DNA of 64,000 bases, taken from positions 35,722 through 99,721 of the forward strand of contig CAYRAM010000009.1 in assembly GCA_964422295.1 (NCBI GenBank). Direction: 5' to 3'. The notes under the pieces are model-generated. The model searched no databases. It was not told where the DNA came from and saw only the letters and a list, made by a program, of their open reading frames with translations. Shown here in pieces: positions 17,744 to 27,374 of the stretch (position 1 is its first letter; each line of letters opens with the position of its first letter). The translations under genes were made by a program, and so were the position numbers. The stretch is from UBA12191 sp964422295. Its GTDB lineage: Bacteria > Planctomycetota > UBA8108 > UBA1146.

Positions 17744-18445
17744 GTGGCACTCCGCAGCAACGATCCCGCCCCGAGCTCAGCGATTTCCCTTCTGGGAGGG
17801 GTCTTCGACCCGGTCCACCGGGGCCACGTCGCAATCGCCTTATCCGCTCTGCGACACCCGCAAATCTCTGAGGTTCGCTGGATTCCCTGTGCGCAAATTC
17901 CCCACCACAAATCCACTCCAATGGCACCTGCAAAGGCGCGCCTGGAGATGGCTCGACTGATCTGCGATGAAACTGAAGGATTTGTCGTCGATGATCTCGA
18001 ATATCACCGGGAAGGTCCGTCCTACACCGTCGATACAGTGCGCCTGCTCAGTGACCGCATTCCGGACAAAACCCTGCTGTGGATCGTCGGCGCCGATAAC
18101 GCACGAACTATCGCCCAATGGAAATCCGCCGACGAATTGTGGAATATTGCGATCCCTCTCATTGCCCCGCGGCCAGGTGTTGAAAGCAGTTCTGAGGAGG
18201 GCTTCCTCCTTCACCGGGAGGACTTCCCTTTCATCGACGACCACCGCTGGGAACTGTTTTGCCAGTGGCAGCTTCCTCCAGTCTCTGTACCGATCTCTTC
18301 GAGTGGGGTCAGAGACCTGTTGCGCAATTCAGCCGATCCCGGTCAAATTTCTGCGGATCAACTGGGAGTTCCTGCGGTGATACTGGAATTCATTCTTGCC
18401 GGGGGTTGGTACCACACTCAAGGAAGCTGCGATGGATCAACTTGA
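17744..18445 (+). CDS. nadD: Nicotinate-nucleotide adenylyltransferase
   Basis: Adenylates nicotinate mononucleotide in NAD synthesis. LLGGVFDPVHRGH is the nucleotidyltransferase signature (GGxFDPxHxGH); HHKS, LLWIVGADNA and the C-terminal ISSSGVRDLL complete the family set. I prefer the GTG at 17744 (GGAAGGA about 9 nt upstream, about 15 residues before the motif; 233 residues). A GTG at 17705 extends the frame by 13 residues but lacks an SD. Divergent from ald across a 294-bp gap in which I see no gene. asnS follows in the same direction. Confidence 0.92.
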   Translation: MALRSNDPAPSSAISLLGGVFDPVHRGHVAIALSALRHPQISEVRWIPCAQIPHHKSTPMAPAKARLEMARLICDETEGFVVDDLEYHREGPSYTVDTVRLLSDRIPDKTLLWIVGADNARTIAQWKSADELWNIAIPLIAPRPGVESSSEEGFLLHREDFPFIDDHRWELFCQWQLPPVSVPISSSGVRDLLRNSADPGQISADQLGVPAVILEFILAGGWYHTQGSCDGST

Positions 18446-18570
18446 TTCGCACTCATGGGAGGGCACCATCAGCGGATGAGTGGGATGGGATAGGTACTGA
18501 TCAGAGAGTGCCACTGAGTTCCATCCCTCGCTGACCAGAAAATTGAAATCCCAAGAAGGGATCTCGGATC

Positions 18571-19866
18571 ATGTCGAGAATTCGCGTCAAGGACTTGCTC
18601 AACCACACCGGTGAAGAGGTCACCCTCAAAGGATGGCTCTACAATCGTCGCTCTTCGAAAAAGTTTCATTTCCTGCTGCTCCGTGACGGATCTGGCATCG
18701 TCCAATGCATCGTCACCAAGGCAGAAATTGACGAAATGGTCTTTGAAGCGATCGGCAAGATCCCATACGAGTCCGCAATCGAGATCCATGGTAATGCGAA
18801 TGCGGACGAGAGGTCGCCGGGAGGGGTTGAGGTGCACGCCTCAACCGTCGAAGTCCTCAGTGAAGCAGAAGAATATCCCATTTCAAAGCAGGAGCACGGC
18901 CCTGACTTTCTTCTCTCCCACAGGCACCTCTGGCTGCGATCGAAAAAACAAGTCTCCATCATGCGCATTCGCAATGAAGTCCTGAAGTCCATCCGCGACG
19001 ACATGCATGAGAGGGGATTTCAATGCATCGATGCCCCAGTCTTCACTCCCAACTCCTGCGAAGGAACGAGCACACTCTTTGAAGTCGACTACTTCGATGA
19101 CGAAAAGGCCTATCTGACTCAAAGTGGTCAACTGTACATGGAGGCTGCAGCCATGGCGCTGGGGGATGTTTATTGTCTGGGACCCACATTCCGCGCTGAA
19201 AAATCGAAAACCCGTCGGCATCTCACCGAGTTTTGGATGTTCGAACCTGAAATGGCGTTTGCAGGACTCGACGAAGTGATGGACCTTGCGGAAGCGATGC
19301 TCCAAAAGATCGCCTCGCGAGTCCTTGAAAATTGCCAAGCCGATCTCGAGGTCCTCGAAAGAGACACCGATCAACTCAGAAAAGCGATCGCACCCTTCCC
19401 ACGCATCTCTTATTCGGAAGCGGTTGAGCGGCTCAATGATGAAGGGCACCCTTTCGAATGGGGAGGCGACCTCGGTGCTCCTGACGAATCGAAAATATCC
19501 TCCTGGTACGACACTCCCGTCATGGTTCACCGCTATCCGGAGGCGGTCAAAGCCTTCTATATGAAGAGAGACCCCAAGGATCCAAGACTTGCCCTCGGAG
19601 TCGATGTTCTCGCACCTGAAGGATACGGCGAGATCATCGGTGGTGGGCAGCGTGAAGAGTCTCTCGATACCTTGCTGTCCAGAATTGATGAGCATGAACT
19701 CGACCCGGAAAATTTTGCCTGGTATATCGATCTGCGCCGATATGGCTCAGTTCCCCACGGTGGTTTCGGACTGGGTGTCGAGCGTACCGTGTGCTGGCTC
19801 GCCGGAATCGAACATGTCCGGGAATGCATTCCCTTTCCGAGAATGCTTTATCGGATCTATCCCTAG
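18571..19866 (+). CDS. asnS: Asparaginyl-tRNA synthetase
   Basis: Class II synthetase charging tRNA-Asn directly. The 431 residues have an N-terminal OB-fold anticodon domain (about 1-100; VTLKGWLYNRRSSKKFHFLLL) and the class II core with FTPNSCEGTSTLF, motif 2 around LGPTFRAEKSKTRRHLTEFW and motif 3 GFGLGVERTVCWLAG. TEFWMFEPEMAF is typical of AsnRS (and archaeal-type AspRS). The compact domain order favours AsnRS. The 125 bp upstream probably hold the promoter. Specificity for Asn rather than Asp is inferred. Confidence 0.93.
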   Translation: MSRIRVKDLLNHTGEEVTLKGWLYNRRSSKKFHFLLLRDGSGIVQCIVTKAEIDEMVFEAIGKIPYESAIEIHGNANADERSPGGVEVHASTVEVLSEAEEYPISKQEHGPDFLLSHRHLWLRSKKQVSIMRIRNEVLKSIRDDMHERGFQCIDAPVFTPNSCEGTSTLFEVDYFDDEKAYLTQSGQLYMEAAAMALGDVYCLGPTFRAEKSKTRRHLTEFWMFEPEMAFAGLDEVMDLAEAMLQKIASRVLENCQADLEVLERDTDQLRKAIAPFPRISYSEAVERLNDEGHPFEWGGDLGAPDESKISSWYDTPVMVHRYPEAVKAFYMKRDPKDPRLALGVDVLAPEGYGEIIGGGQREESLDTLLSRIDEHELDPENFAWYIDLRRYGSVPHGGFGLGVERTVCWLAGIEHVRECIPFPRMLYRIYP

Positions 19867-20085
19867 CACCCTTGCGAACACTCCTGCTACCGTTACAATG
19901 AGGTTTACATTGAGGGATGTATGTTCCAATAGTTCCGGTCGATATCGAACTGATTGTCTCATCCCTTTCTTTGCCCGCCTTGAGGTGATTGCAGAATGAA
20001 GAGATTTGCAAGCCATCCGTAAGCTTGGGCGCATCTGGAAAGTTCTGAGATTCCGGGTACCAATAATTTTTTGAGAGGTGAGAGC

Positions 20086-22173
20086 ATGTCGGCAAGGCAA
20101 TTTAATTCGATGCCTGACAATGTCATGATTACCGGATCCTTCACAAGGATTATTGTTTTGTTACTTCTCTGCTTTGCAACTCCTCTGTTTGTTGCAAATC
20201 CATTGGCAGCCCAGAATGGTGTTGTGATCCAGCAGACAGCCACCTGTGGCTCCAATCCAAAAAGTGTCGACCTGACGGTTCGATTGACAGATGGCAACCT
20301 CTGGAGCATCGATGCCACCAGCGGGAAAGTCTGTGTTTACAGTACTTCAGGGGTACTGCTCCTCAGTACCAACCTTGACCATCCGATCGGTGCAGCCCAA
20401 GCCCCACTCTTTCAACCTCAATGCTCAGGACTCACCTATTCGGCGACAACCGACACATTTTGGATCCTGAATTCGACCGGGCATGAAATCTCAGAGATGG
20501 ATCCTTCCGGTGCCCCATTGGGAACTCCGATTGCTATTCAGAGTGTGAATACACTGACGGGGCTGGCGATGAATCCCATCGACGGAAACCTCTGGTCGCT
20601 GAATAATCAGAATAACTCCGTCCTTGAAATCGATCCCCTTACCGGCGCAGTTTTGACCGAATTGTCCTTGCCAGGAAACTCTGTCCGTTTCAGCAATGGC
20701 CTCGACATCCATTTGGATAACGGCAATCCCATTCTCGATTTCTCCTACGGTGATGTCTTCGACGCAAAAGTAGTCGAGATTCTCAGCTACAGCCTTAACA
20801 GTGGTGAACTGACGTGCAAGAGCATCGACCTGAGCCAGATTGAAACCAGCGATCCCATCCTGGGATTTGTAAACAAGCCCAATTCAAACTCGATCTACGT
20901 CACCACCTGCTGTGACATCTACGAATTGGATGGAACCCAAAACAGTGTCCTTCCGCCATCGGATCTTCTGTGTCTCGTGGACGGTGAAGGTAACGCAGAG
21001 ATGACCTGGAGAAATTGCGGTCCCGGAATCAACGGAATCTACAACTCTATCAGGATCACCCGTAACGGAGTTATCGTCGACACCATTAGTGGCACTGCGA
21101 CGGCCTGGACCGACAATTCTCCCCCGAATGAAGCGAACATCCTTTATCAGGTTCAGGGCGTTGTTGGCTCCAATATCGCCACAGCATCGACGACGATCAA
21201 CAACTCAGCGGGAGGACTGGCACAGTATCAGTCGATCCCCGAATTTCACCCTCGTGATCTGGCATATGATCCCGAAATGGATGATCTCTATGTCACCGAT
21301 AGTTTCTCAGGAGTCATCCGAATCTATGGGTCTGATCTCGTGGAGAAAAGAGTCATCGATACCGGTCTTACTAATCTTCGAGGCATTGGGTACAACTCGC
21401 TCATGGATGTCCTCTTGGTCAGCAGGGTCAATAGCAGCCTCATGACTTTTATCGATCCATTGACCGGTGTACCGATGTCGTCATTTCCGAGTTCCAGTGA
21501 TGAGATCACCTCAATTTCCTATGACCTCAGCAATGACGACTGGCTTCTTTTCAGAAACACTGGCGCAAATGATGCCGAGATCTTGCGCATGGAAGCGGCA
21601 GACGGGTTTGAGGGAAATCCGCTGGGAACGATTGCACCTCCCCAGACTTCAGGCTTGGTCATCAGTGGAGGAATGGCCGCACTTGAAGACGGCACTCTGT
21701 TAATTGGAATTGACAGTGGTGGGCAACCCACCAGCGTTAGCCAGTTGACCTCATTCGGGTTCCCTCTCACATACAGCATGCCCATGGGAGCCATCGGCAA
21801 CTCGCTTCATCTGCTCAACAACCCCTGGACCGGCATCGAAGTCATCGGCAGCACTCTGGTTGTCGCAGGCAATGCCACCAGTACCCTTTACAAACTGATT
21901 CTCGTCAGCGACGGACCCGACTTCCTACGCGGCGATTCCGACGGCGACAATCTAGTCAATCTCACCGATGCGATATTCACCGCCACCTGGCTCTTTTCCG
22001 GCGGAACCGCCCCCTCATGCTTCGACGCTGCTGATGCCAACGACGATAGCAGATTGGACATATCAGACCCGTTGTACACATTGCTCTATCTTTTCGGCGG
22101 ATCTGCCCCACCTCCCTTACCGTTCCCACTCCCGGGAGAAGATCCCACCTTCCTCGACAACTTGGGTTGTTAA
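20086..22173 (+). CDS. Secreted beta-propeller-like protein with C-terminal dockerin-type pair
   Basis: 695 residues from ATG 20086 (AGGTGA upstream). A signal peptide with a long basic N-region and hydrophobic core (IIVLLLLCFATPLF) ends near PLAAQN. Residues about 45-270 and 380-600 contain repeats of the kind SVDLTVRLTDGNLWSIDATSG, TGLAMNPIDGNLW and RDLAYDPEMDDLYVTDSF, resembling NHL/SMP-30-type propeller blades. A fibronectin-III-like stretch separates them (about 290-370). From residue 613 two dockerin-like calcium repeats follow (RGDSDGDNLVNLTD and DAADANDDSRLDISD), then a proline-rich linker and the tail GEDPTFLDNLGC. First of five adjacent secreted paralogue-tailed genes. Function likely surface or matrix assembly; unproven. 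Confidence 0.85.
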   Translation: MSARQFNSMPDNVMITGSFTRIIVLLLLCFATPLFVANPLAAQNGVVIQQTATCGSNPKSVDLTVRLTDGNLWSIDATSGKVCVYSTSGVLLLSTNLDHPIGAAQAPLFQPQCSGLTYSATTDTFWILNSTGHEISEMDPSGAPLGTPIAIQSVNTLTGLAMNPIDGNLWSLNNQNNSVLEIDPLTGAVLTELSLPGNSVRFSNGLDIHLDNGNPILDFSYGDVFDAKVVEILSYSLNSGELTCKSIDLSQIETSDPILGFVNKPNSNSIYVTTCCDIYELDGTQNSVLPPSDLLCLVDGEGNAEMTWRNCGPGINGIYNSIRITRNGVIVDTISGTATAWTDNSPPNEANILYQVQGVVGSNIATASTTINNSAGGLAQYQSIPEFHPRDLAYDPEMDDLYVTDSFSGVIRIYGSDLVEKRVIDTGLTNLRGIGYNSLMDVLLVSRVNSSLMTFIDPLTGVPMSSFPSSSDEITSISYDLSNDDWLLFRNTGANDAEILRMEAADGFEGNPLGTIAPPQTSGLVISGGMAALEDGTLLIGIDSGGQPTSVSQLTSFGFPLTYSMPMGAIGNSLHLLNNPWTGIEVIGSTLVVAGNATSTLYKLILVSDGPDFLRGDSDGDNLVNLTDAIFTATWLFSGGTAPSCFDAADANDDSRLDISDPLYTLLYLFGGSAPPPLPFPLPGEDPTFLDNLGC

Positions 22174-22183
22174 TCAAACCCGA

Positions 22184-22337
22184 GTTGACTTGTCAACCTT
22201 AGTTAATACACTTTGTATATCTCCCTAGACGGGAGACACCGCCCGACTTGCACCGCAAGCAAGCATGGTGGGGAAGAGTCTTGCGTCAGTTTTTGACGTG
22301 AGGGGGAAGATATTCATGCGGGGGCCTCCCAGGAGGC
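22184..22337 (+). promoter_or_regulatory. Structured leader with five short perfect hairpins upstream of the first cohesin/dockerin gene
   Basis: Five perfect inverted repeats follow one another in the 180-nt leader: GTTGAC/GTCAAC (22184-22197), TCTCCC/GGGAGA (22220-22236), CTTGC/GCAAG (22247-22259), CGTCA/TGACG (22284-22298) and GCCTCC/GGAGGC (22324-22337). A TTGACT/TTGTCA-like -35 element overlaps the first repeat, so that copy may be an operator rather than RNA. The density of stems suggests a structured 5' UTR, but I match it to no known riboswitch class. Confidence 0.35.
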
Positions 22338-22354
22338 AAGCAGAGGAGATGAAG

Positions 22355-24205
22355 ATGATGGGTACCTGCATAAAGCAGGTATTCGCGGCGGTGTGTCTGT
22401 GTGTCGTGCTGAACGGTTCAGTAATCGGACAGCAATCCCTCACCATCGCGGATGCCACTACTCAGGGGCTATCAGAATTCAATACGGAGGTGGTTCTACA
22501 GAGTACTGCCGAAACCCAAGGCTATGTGTTGGCCATAAGTTTCGACTCCAGCGTACTCACAGCCACCAACGTCGGCGTGGAAGGGACTGATGTGGAAAGC
22601 ATCGGAGCAGAATTGATTGCGGCAGAGATTCTCGCTGAGGGCCTGACCCTTGGCGTTATCATCGATGCACAAAGTCCATTCGATGGAACAGTGATTCCTG
22701 AGGGGCAATCGTCCGTAGGATCGCTTTCTTTCGCTCCACTCATCATCGCATCGTCGAATTTGACGACTCAACTGAGCTTCGTCGATGGAACCCTGAATAC
22801 ACCGCCCCTCGATAACCTCATCGTTCAAGGCGGATTGTCTCTCGGTGTGGCAGAAGGCCTGCAACTGAACGACGGGTCCGTTACTCTCACCCCTCCGCCC
22901 CCTGACAATCTCAGAGTGGGCGCCGCTTCGGTTCAAGCAAATGGTTCAGATGTAGCGGATGTCCCTGTGCTGCTATCCAACAGTACAGGCCCAGTCCAGG
23001 GATTCGTGATTGCCATAGCACACAGTCAAGAAGACCTAACCCTTGAAGAAATCACGATCGTTGGAACTCTCACAGAAAGTGTCGGTTCAGAATTTGAGGT
23101 GACAAACCTCTATGCCGATGGAGGCACCATCGGAGTCGTTCTCGACTTCATGCCACCATTTGACGGTCAAGTGATTCCTGTAGGAAATGATCAGCAGATT
23201 GCTACTTACCGCTACAGTTGCAATGACGTCATCTACCTGCCTGAAGCTGACTTGGAATCTCCATTGACTCCAATCAACAACTTCATCGGTGATCCTCCAC
23301 TGGAAAATGTCATCGTCATCGGAGGGCTCTCTCTGAATCCCTCCCTTGAGCCAGGAAGTTTGACATGTCTCGCAGTGGAGCCTCCCCCTGAACACAATAC
23401 TGTCGTGACTGCAGAAACAGTCTTCGATGGATCTTCGGGGAACTATGCTCACTCCGGACAAACGGGGACCCTTAATCTCTATTACAGGGATCCCGACAGT
23501 GCGATTCAGGGATTTACCATCACGATCTGCTACGACTGTGACCTGACGATAGAGGATGGGACTTTCAGCCTGGAAGGATCCATCGTCGCAGAGGTTGGGG
23601 CGGAATACCTCAATCACCAAGTCGATGACGATTGCTCTGATGGAGAGACCGGCGAATTGATCCTGGCAATTCTGCTGGATGCACTGCCCCCCTTTGAGGG
23701 ACAGACATTGCCGCCCACCAGCGAAGATTTGCTCATCGGTTCCATCCAAGTAACCGTCGATGAAACCGCAGAGTGCGACGAGATTCAGGAAATCTACTTC
23801 TGTGACGACATCAACGGCCTCGGTTCAGTCTTCCTCTACAACAACGTAGTTATCGACTACCAGTCGATTCAGGATTTCGATCGACTGGATACCGGAGTTC
23901 ATGTGGTTGCTGAAGAAATCTTTCAGCGCGGAGACTGCAATAGTGACGACAAAGTCGATCTTGCAGATGCCGCAACAATCCTCGCTTCACAATTTCAAGG
24001 TTTACCAATTCATTGCTCTGACGCATGTGATGTAAATGACGATGGAGTCATCAATCTTGCAGATTCCGTCTACGTAATGAATTGGCTCTTTAAGTTTGGC
24101 CCGATTCCACCGGATCCGGGCCCATACGAAAATGGACCAGATCCGACCAACGACGAATTACCAGTTTGTAACAGTCATGACACCGGCTGTGCGGGACAGC
24201 CTTAA
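22355..24205 (+). CDS. Secreted protein with three cohesin-like modules and dockerin-type pair
   Basis: 616 residues from ATG 22355 (AGGAG 6 nt upstream; in-frame ATGs at 22349 and 22358 are alternatives). The signal peptide ends about VIGQ. Three cohesin-like modules follow (about 22-190, 195-350, 365-520). Each has a strand pair of the type VQGFVIAI..L.LEEI, the signature GVVLDFMPPFDGQVIP and an ending like NVIVIGGLSLNPSLEPGS. Dockerin-like repeats start at residue 523 (RGDCNSDDKVDLAD, DVNDDGVINLAD). The tail is PDPTNDELPVC. Having putative cohesins and a dockerin in one chain suggests self-assembly on or outside the cell. Ligands unknown. Confidence 0.85.
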   Translation: MMGTCIKQVFAAVCLCVVLNGSVIGQQSLTIADATTQGLSEFNTEVVLQSTAETQGYVLAISFDSSVLTATNVGVEGTDVESIGAELIAAEILAEGLTLGVIIDAQSPFDGTVIPEGQSSVGSLSFAPLIIASSNLTTQLSFVDGTLNTPPLDNLIVQGGLSLGVAEGLQLNDGSVTLTPPPPDNLRVGAASVQANGSDVADVPVLLSNSTGPVQGFVIAIAHSQEDLTLEEITIVGTLTESVGSEFEVTNLYADGGTIGVVLDFMPPFDGQVIPVGNDQQIATYRYSCNDVIYLPEADLESPLTPINNFIGDPPLENVIVIGGLSLNPSLEPGSLTCLAVEPPPEHNTVVTAETVFDGSSGNYAHSGQTGTLNLYYRDPDSAIQGFTITICYDCDLTIEDGTFSLEGSIVAEVGAEYLNHQVDDDCSDGETGELILAILLDALPPFEGQTLPPTSEDLLIGSIQVTVDETAECDEIQEIYFCDDINGLGSVFLYNNVVIDYQSIQDFDRLDTGVHVVAEEIFQRGDCNSDDKVDLADAATILASQFQGLPIHCSDACDVNDDGVINLADSVYVMNWLFKFGPIPPDPGPYENGPDPTNDELPVCNSHDTGCAGQP

Positions 24206-24222
24206 GACAACTAACTCAAATA

Positions 24223-24242
24223 TGCTCCTGATCATTGGAGCA
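24223..24242 (+). terminator. Weak hairpin between two cohesin/dockerin genes
   Basis: TGCTCC (24223-24228) pairs with GGAGCA (24237-24242) around an 8-nt loop, 18 nt after the stop. No clear U-run follows, so it may be a processing or partial attenuation site rather than a full terminator. Confidence 0.3.
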
Positions 24243-24292
24243 AATCTATTGCGAGCTCATCGGCGAAGTCGATAGCGAGGAAGGAATTCGAG

Positions 24293-25591
24293 ATGTTCAA
24301 TCTCAAGAAACTCAAGCATGCAGGATTAGCGATCCTGTTTACCATTGTTTGCGTGGCAGGGACTGCCAGTGCACAAAATCCGGACATATTGGTGAAACTA
24401 TCCGATGCGCAAGCATTTGGTGGGGGATCCATTTCCCAGTCTGTTCTCCTGGATAACAATCAGACCTCGGGGATTCAAGGTTGGAGCCTCGGTGTCTGCA
24501 ACGATCCGTCAGCCCTGATTCCAGTCAGTTCTGTATTGGGAATCGATGCTTCCAGCATCAAAAATGGCGAGATGCCAGACTTTGAAACAATGCTTCTCGC
24601 TGATGCAGCAGTCACTCAGGGAGTCGTCATTTGCTTTACAGGATGCGCAACTCTCGGTGAAGTTTCCGACTATGAACTTCTCCAGATCAACTACGACGTC
24701 CTCGGGGAAGTGGGCAGCTCCACTGACTTACAGCTCTGCTCCTATGGATCTCCCGTTGTCACTACCGTAATGGTGATCAATGGAGAGAGTGTTCCTCCTA
24801 CTACCCAAAATAGCACTGTGGAAATCCTCAGCCCCAACTTCCTCACCATAGGAAATGGATTTGGCGTGGTTGGACAAACTGCAAGTGTTCCGGTTAATGT
24901 TTCAACCGAGCGTCCCATCGATGGGCTCTCGATTGCGACGGGCTACGATGCATCGCTTCTGACATTCACGGTTGCAAATGCGACTGGAGTTGCAACAGAT
25001 GCTGACTTCGTCGAGGTATCTCAAACTTCCGAGCCTGGAACCATTGGTATTGGCTTGGTCATGAGCTTCAGCCTCACTGCTGAAATCCCGGTAGGAGATA
25101 ACCAAGAGATCCTTCTTCTGGACTTCGATGTAGCAAATGACCTGGGTGGCCAAGTTGCTCCCTTGCTCACAGACATCAGCTTTATCCCATCCTCCGGCAA
25201 TCCTCCGATCACCAATAGGATTGTTGATGGAAGTTACAGTGAGACTCCCAATCTGGTTGATGGGGCAATCGAGCTGGTCGACTTCAATCCTTTCCTTCGC
25301 GGCGACTGCAACAGGGACACTTTTGTCGATATCGCAGATGGAATTGCCATTCTTGCCTACCTCTTCCAATCACAACCAGTCGGTGGAAACTCTGGACCTT
25401 GTCTCGACGCCTGTGACGTGGATGACAGCGCAACAGCCGGTAACCCCGGTATCGGTATTGGCGATGCGGTTTACGTCTTCACATACCAGTTTGCAGGAGG
25501 AAGCCCTCCTCCCGCTCCATTCCCGGATATGGGTATCGATCCCACCACTGGCGATGGGATTGGCTGTGATGGCGACGCCGACGCCCAGTAG
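24293..25591 (+). CDS. Secreted protein with two cohesin-like modules and dockerin-type pair
   Basis: 432 residues. The signal peptide MFNLKKLKHAGLAILFTIVC... is cut near ASAQ. Module 1 (about 28-185) begins DILVKLSDAQAFGGGSISQS and is unusually Cys-containing (VCNDP, ICFTGC, LCSYG). Module 2 (about 190-330) has the cohesin-like strand pattern and ends NRIVDGSYSETPNLVDGA. The dockerin-like region starts about residue 334 (RGDCNRDTFVDIAD and DVDDSATAGNPGIGIGDAV, the second repeat lengthened). The tail is IDPTTGDGIGCDG. GAGGAAGG lies upstream of the ATG. It is followed by a strong terminator, so the first three secreted genes form one unit. Confidence 0.85.
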   Translation: MFNLKKLKHAGLAILFTIVCVAGTASAQNPDILVKLSDAQAFGGGSISQSVLLDNNQTSGIQGWSLGVCNDPSALIPVSSVLGIDASSIKNGEMPDFETMLLADAAVTQGVVICFTGCATLGEVSDYELLQINYDVLGEVGSSTDLQLCSYGSPVVTTVMVINGESVPPTTQNSTVEILSPNFLTIGNGFGVVGQTASVPVNVSTERPIDGLSIATGYDASLLTFTVANATGVATDADFVEVSQTSEPGTIGIGLVMSFSLTAEIPVGDNQEILLLDFDVANDLGGQVAPLLTDISFIPSSGNPPITNRIVDGSYSETPNLVDGAIELVDFNPFLRGDCNRDTFVDIADGIAILAYLFQSQPVGGNSGPCLDACDVDDSATAGNPGIGIGDAVYVFTYQFAGGSPPPAPFPDMGIDPTTGDGIGCDGDADAQ

Positions 25592-25633
25592 ACACATTTT
25601 CTAGAATATCCAAGCAGCTCGTAATGAGTTTAA

Positions 25634-25665
25634 GGCCCCGAAGGAAACTTCGGGGCCCAATTTTT
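25634..25665 (+). terminator. Strong rho-independent terminator
   Basis: A perfect 10-bp stem GGCCCCGAAG/CTTCGGGGCC closes a GAAA tetraloop and is followed by CAATTTTT. It ends the 20-25.6 kb secreted-protein unit. The remaining bases up to 25897 contain only small repeats (CCATGG twice, TGGGCAAGCCCA) and, presumably, the promoter of the next gene. Confidence 0.95.
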
Positions 25666-25897
25666 GCCGACTTTGGGACAACGCAAGTATCGGGCCTGCA
25701 AGTGGGTACTCCATGGGTGGATGGGCAAGCCCAGGGTGGTACCATGGGTATTAGTGAAGAATAGTAGTCACCCAGAATTAACGATGACTATGAGTTCGAT
25801 CCCCCATCGTCTCACCGCCTTTTTCGTCGTGCCAAGGTGAGTTCTGAGGCTCAACGTTTTCTCAATCAGGTGTTCAAATTTGAGGAGATCAACTGAT

Positions 25898-27277
25898 ATG
25901 CACTTTCGGCTGTCACATCTCACATTAATTCTGGCACTCATCTGCACTTCCATGACAGAAGTCAGTGCAGAGAACTCTTTGAACATCTCAAACGTCAACG
26001 CCAATGCTGGAGAATCGGGAGTTCACTGTTTCGTTTCTGCGACGAACGACAGCCCCGTCGAGGGTTTTTCCCTCGCTATTCAGTATCCGATCCCCGATTT
26101 GGCCCTGACAAACGCCGACTTTACAGATACCGCGGTATCAGCTCTTCTCTCCGGTAATCAACCTGATTTCGCCGGGATAACGATTGATTCGAGTGCAGGC
26201 ACACTCACCGCAGGCGTAATTTTTGGATATGGATCTGTCGGCCAAGCCCCCCCTGCTCTATCCATTTCACCATCGATCCCACAGTCACTGATGCGCCTGA
26301 CCTTTTCCGTCAACGGTGACTCCCTTCCCGGATCACTGCCATTGCAGTTGGTGAACGGTCTCGGCAATCCAGGCATCGACAATCTTTTGTCCTCAGGGGG
26401 CTTCTCCGTTGAGCCAACGCTCAACGATGGAGTTTTCACAATCAACAACCAGCACATACTCAGCTTTGATCCGATGCTGGCAGCACCAGGAGGTTCACTG
26501 ACTGCTGTCCTGAAGTACGAGCACGTTGACCCTATTCAGGGTTATCAGATTGCGATCTCCTACGACAACACTCTGCTGACGCATTTAGAACCCTCCAGTG
26601 ATTATGGTTACTACCAAGGTTTGACCGCTGACAGCGTTTTCCCCGGCGGCCCCGGCGCATTCAACGGGATTGAACTGTTCTACCCAGCAATGAATCCAAA
26701 CGTTGCGCCAGGTGTAGGATTGGCGACCTTCGCTGCGATTTTTGATTTTCTTCCGCCATTCAGTGGTCAGATGCTGCCACCGGGAACCGATCAATCGATC
26801 TTGCAATTGGAGTTTGCCGTTTCTCCATCAGCAACCTTTGGCTCAACGACAACGATTGTTCTCGACGACTCCTACACCCTGCCATCCTGTCCTGCCGCAG
26901 ATCCGAATTGCGTTCCAGGACCAGCGATCAATTACGTCATCTACGACGGACTTTCGATCGCTCCGATTAAAATCGATGGCGTAGTTGAATTCGTCAGCAA
27001 CCCTGGCTTCCGCAGAGGAAACACCAACAACGACAGCGCCGTCGACCTTGCAGACTCCCTGTTCGTAGTGAACTACCTTTTTTCAGGTGGTCCTCAGCCC
27101 ACTTGCATGGACGCTGCAGATACGAACGACGATGGAGCCCTGGACATTTCTGACACCATTTTCCTTTTGAACTACCTTTTTATCAGTGGGCCAATTCCAC
27201 CATCCCCTGGACCCCAGAGTTGCGGAATTGACACAACTGACGACAACCTCGACTGCATTCTAGCCAGCGGTTGCTGA
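25898..27277 (+). CDS. Secreted protein with two cohesin-like modules and dockerin-type pair
   Basis: 459 residues from ATG 25898; GAGGAG lies 10 nt upstream, and a TTG at 25880 is less likely. The signal peptide MHFRLSHLTLILALICTSM ends near VSAEN. Module 1 (about 27-190) and module 2 (about 192-365) follow; module 2 has IFDFLPPFSGQMLPPGTDQ and NYVIYDGLSIAPIKIDGV. Dockerin-like repeats start about residue 371 (RGNTNNDSAVDLAD, DAADTNDDGALDISD). The tail is IDTTDDNLDCILASGC. Separated from the preceding gene by a terminator, hence probably its own promoter. Likely extracellular, calcium-dependent. Confidence 0.85.
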   Translation: MHFRLSHLTLILALICTSMTEVSAENSLNISNVNANAGESGVHCFVSATNDSPVEGFSLAIQYPIPDLALTNADFTDTAVSALLSGNQPDFAGITIDSSAGTLTAGVIFGYGSVGQAPPALSISPSIPQSLMRLTFSVNGDSLPGSLPLQLVNGLGNPGIDNLLSSGGFSVEPTLNDGVFTINNQHILSFDPMLAAPGGSLTAVLKYEHVDPIQGYQIAISYDNTLLTHLEPSSDYGYYQGLTADSVFPGGPGAFNGIELFYPAMNPNVAPGVGLATFAAIFDFLPPFSGQMLPPGTDQSILQLEFAVSPSATFGSTTTIVLDDSYTLPSCPAADPNCVPGPAINYVIYDGLSIAPIKIDGVVEFVSNPGFRRGNTNNDSAVDLADSLFVVNYLFSGGPQPTCMDAADTNDDGALDISDTIFLLNYLFISGPIPPSPGPQSCGIDTTDDNLDCILASGC

Positions 27278-27374
27278 GCAAACTCAGCCGTACCGCTCCT
27301 GACAATCAATTGAATTTTTCCCGGATTCGACCATCCGTCCGGGAGATCCCCCACCCCCATTGAGGAGGTACCTC

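Noticed and set aside
18883..19695. 270-codon ORF antisense to asnS
   Set aside because: Shadow frame; asnS has all class II motifs on the plus strand.
24232..24290. Small ORFs in the leader of the second cohesin/dockerin gene
   Set aside because: Very short, overlapping the hairpin and the real start; no supporting features.
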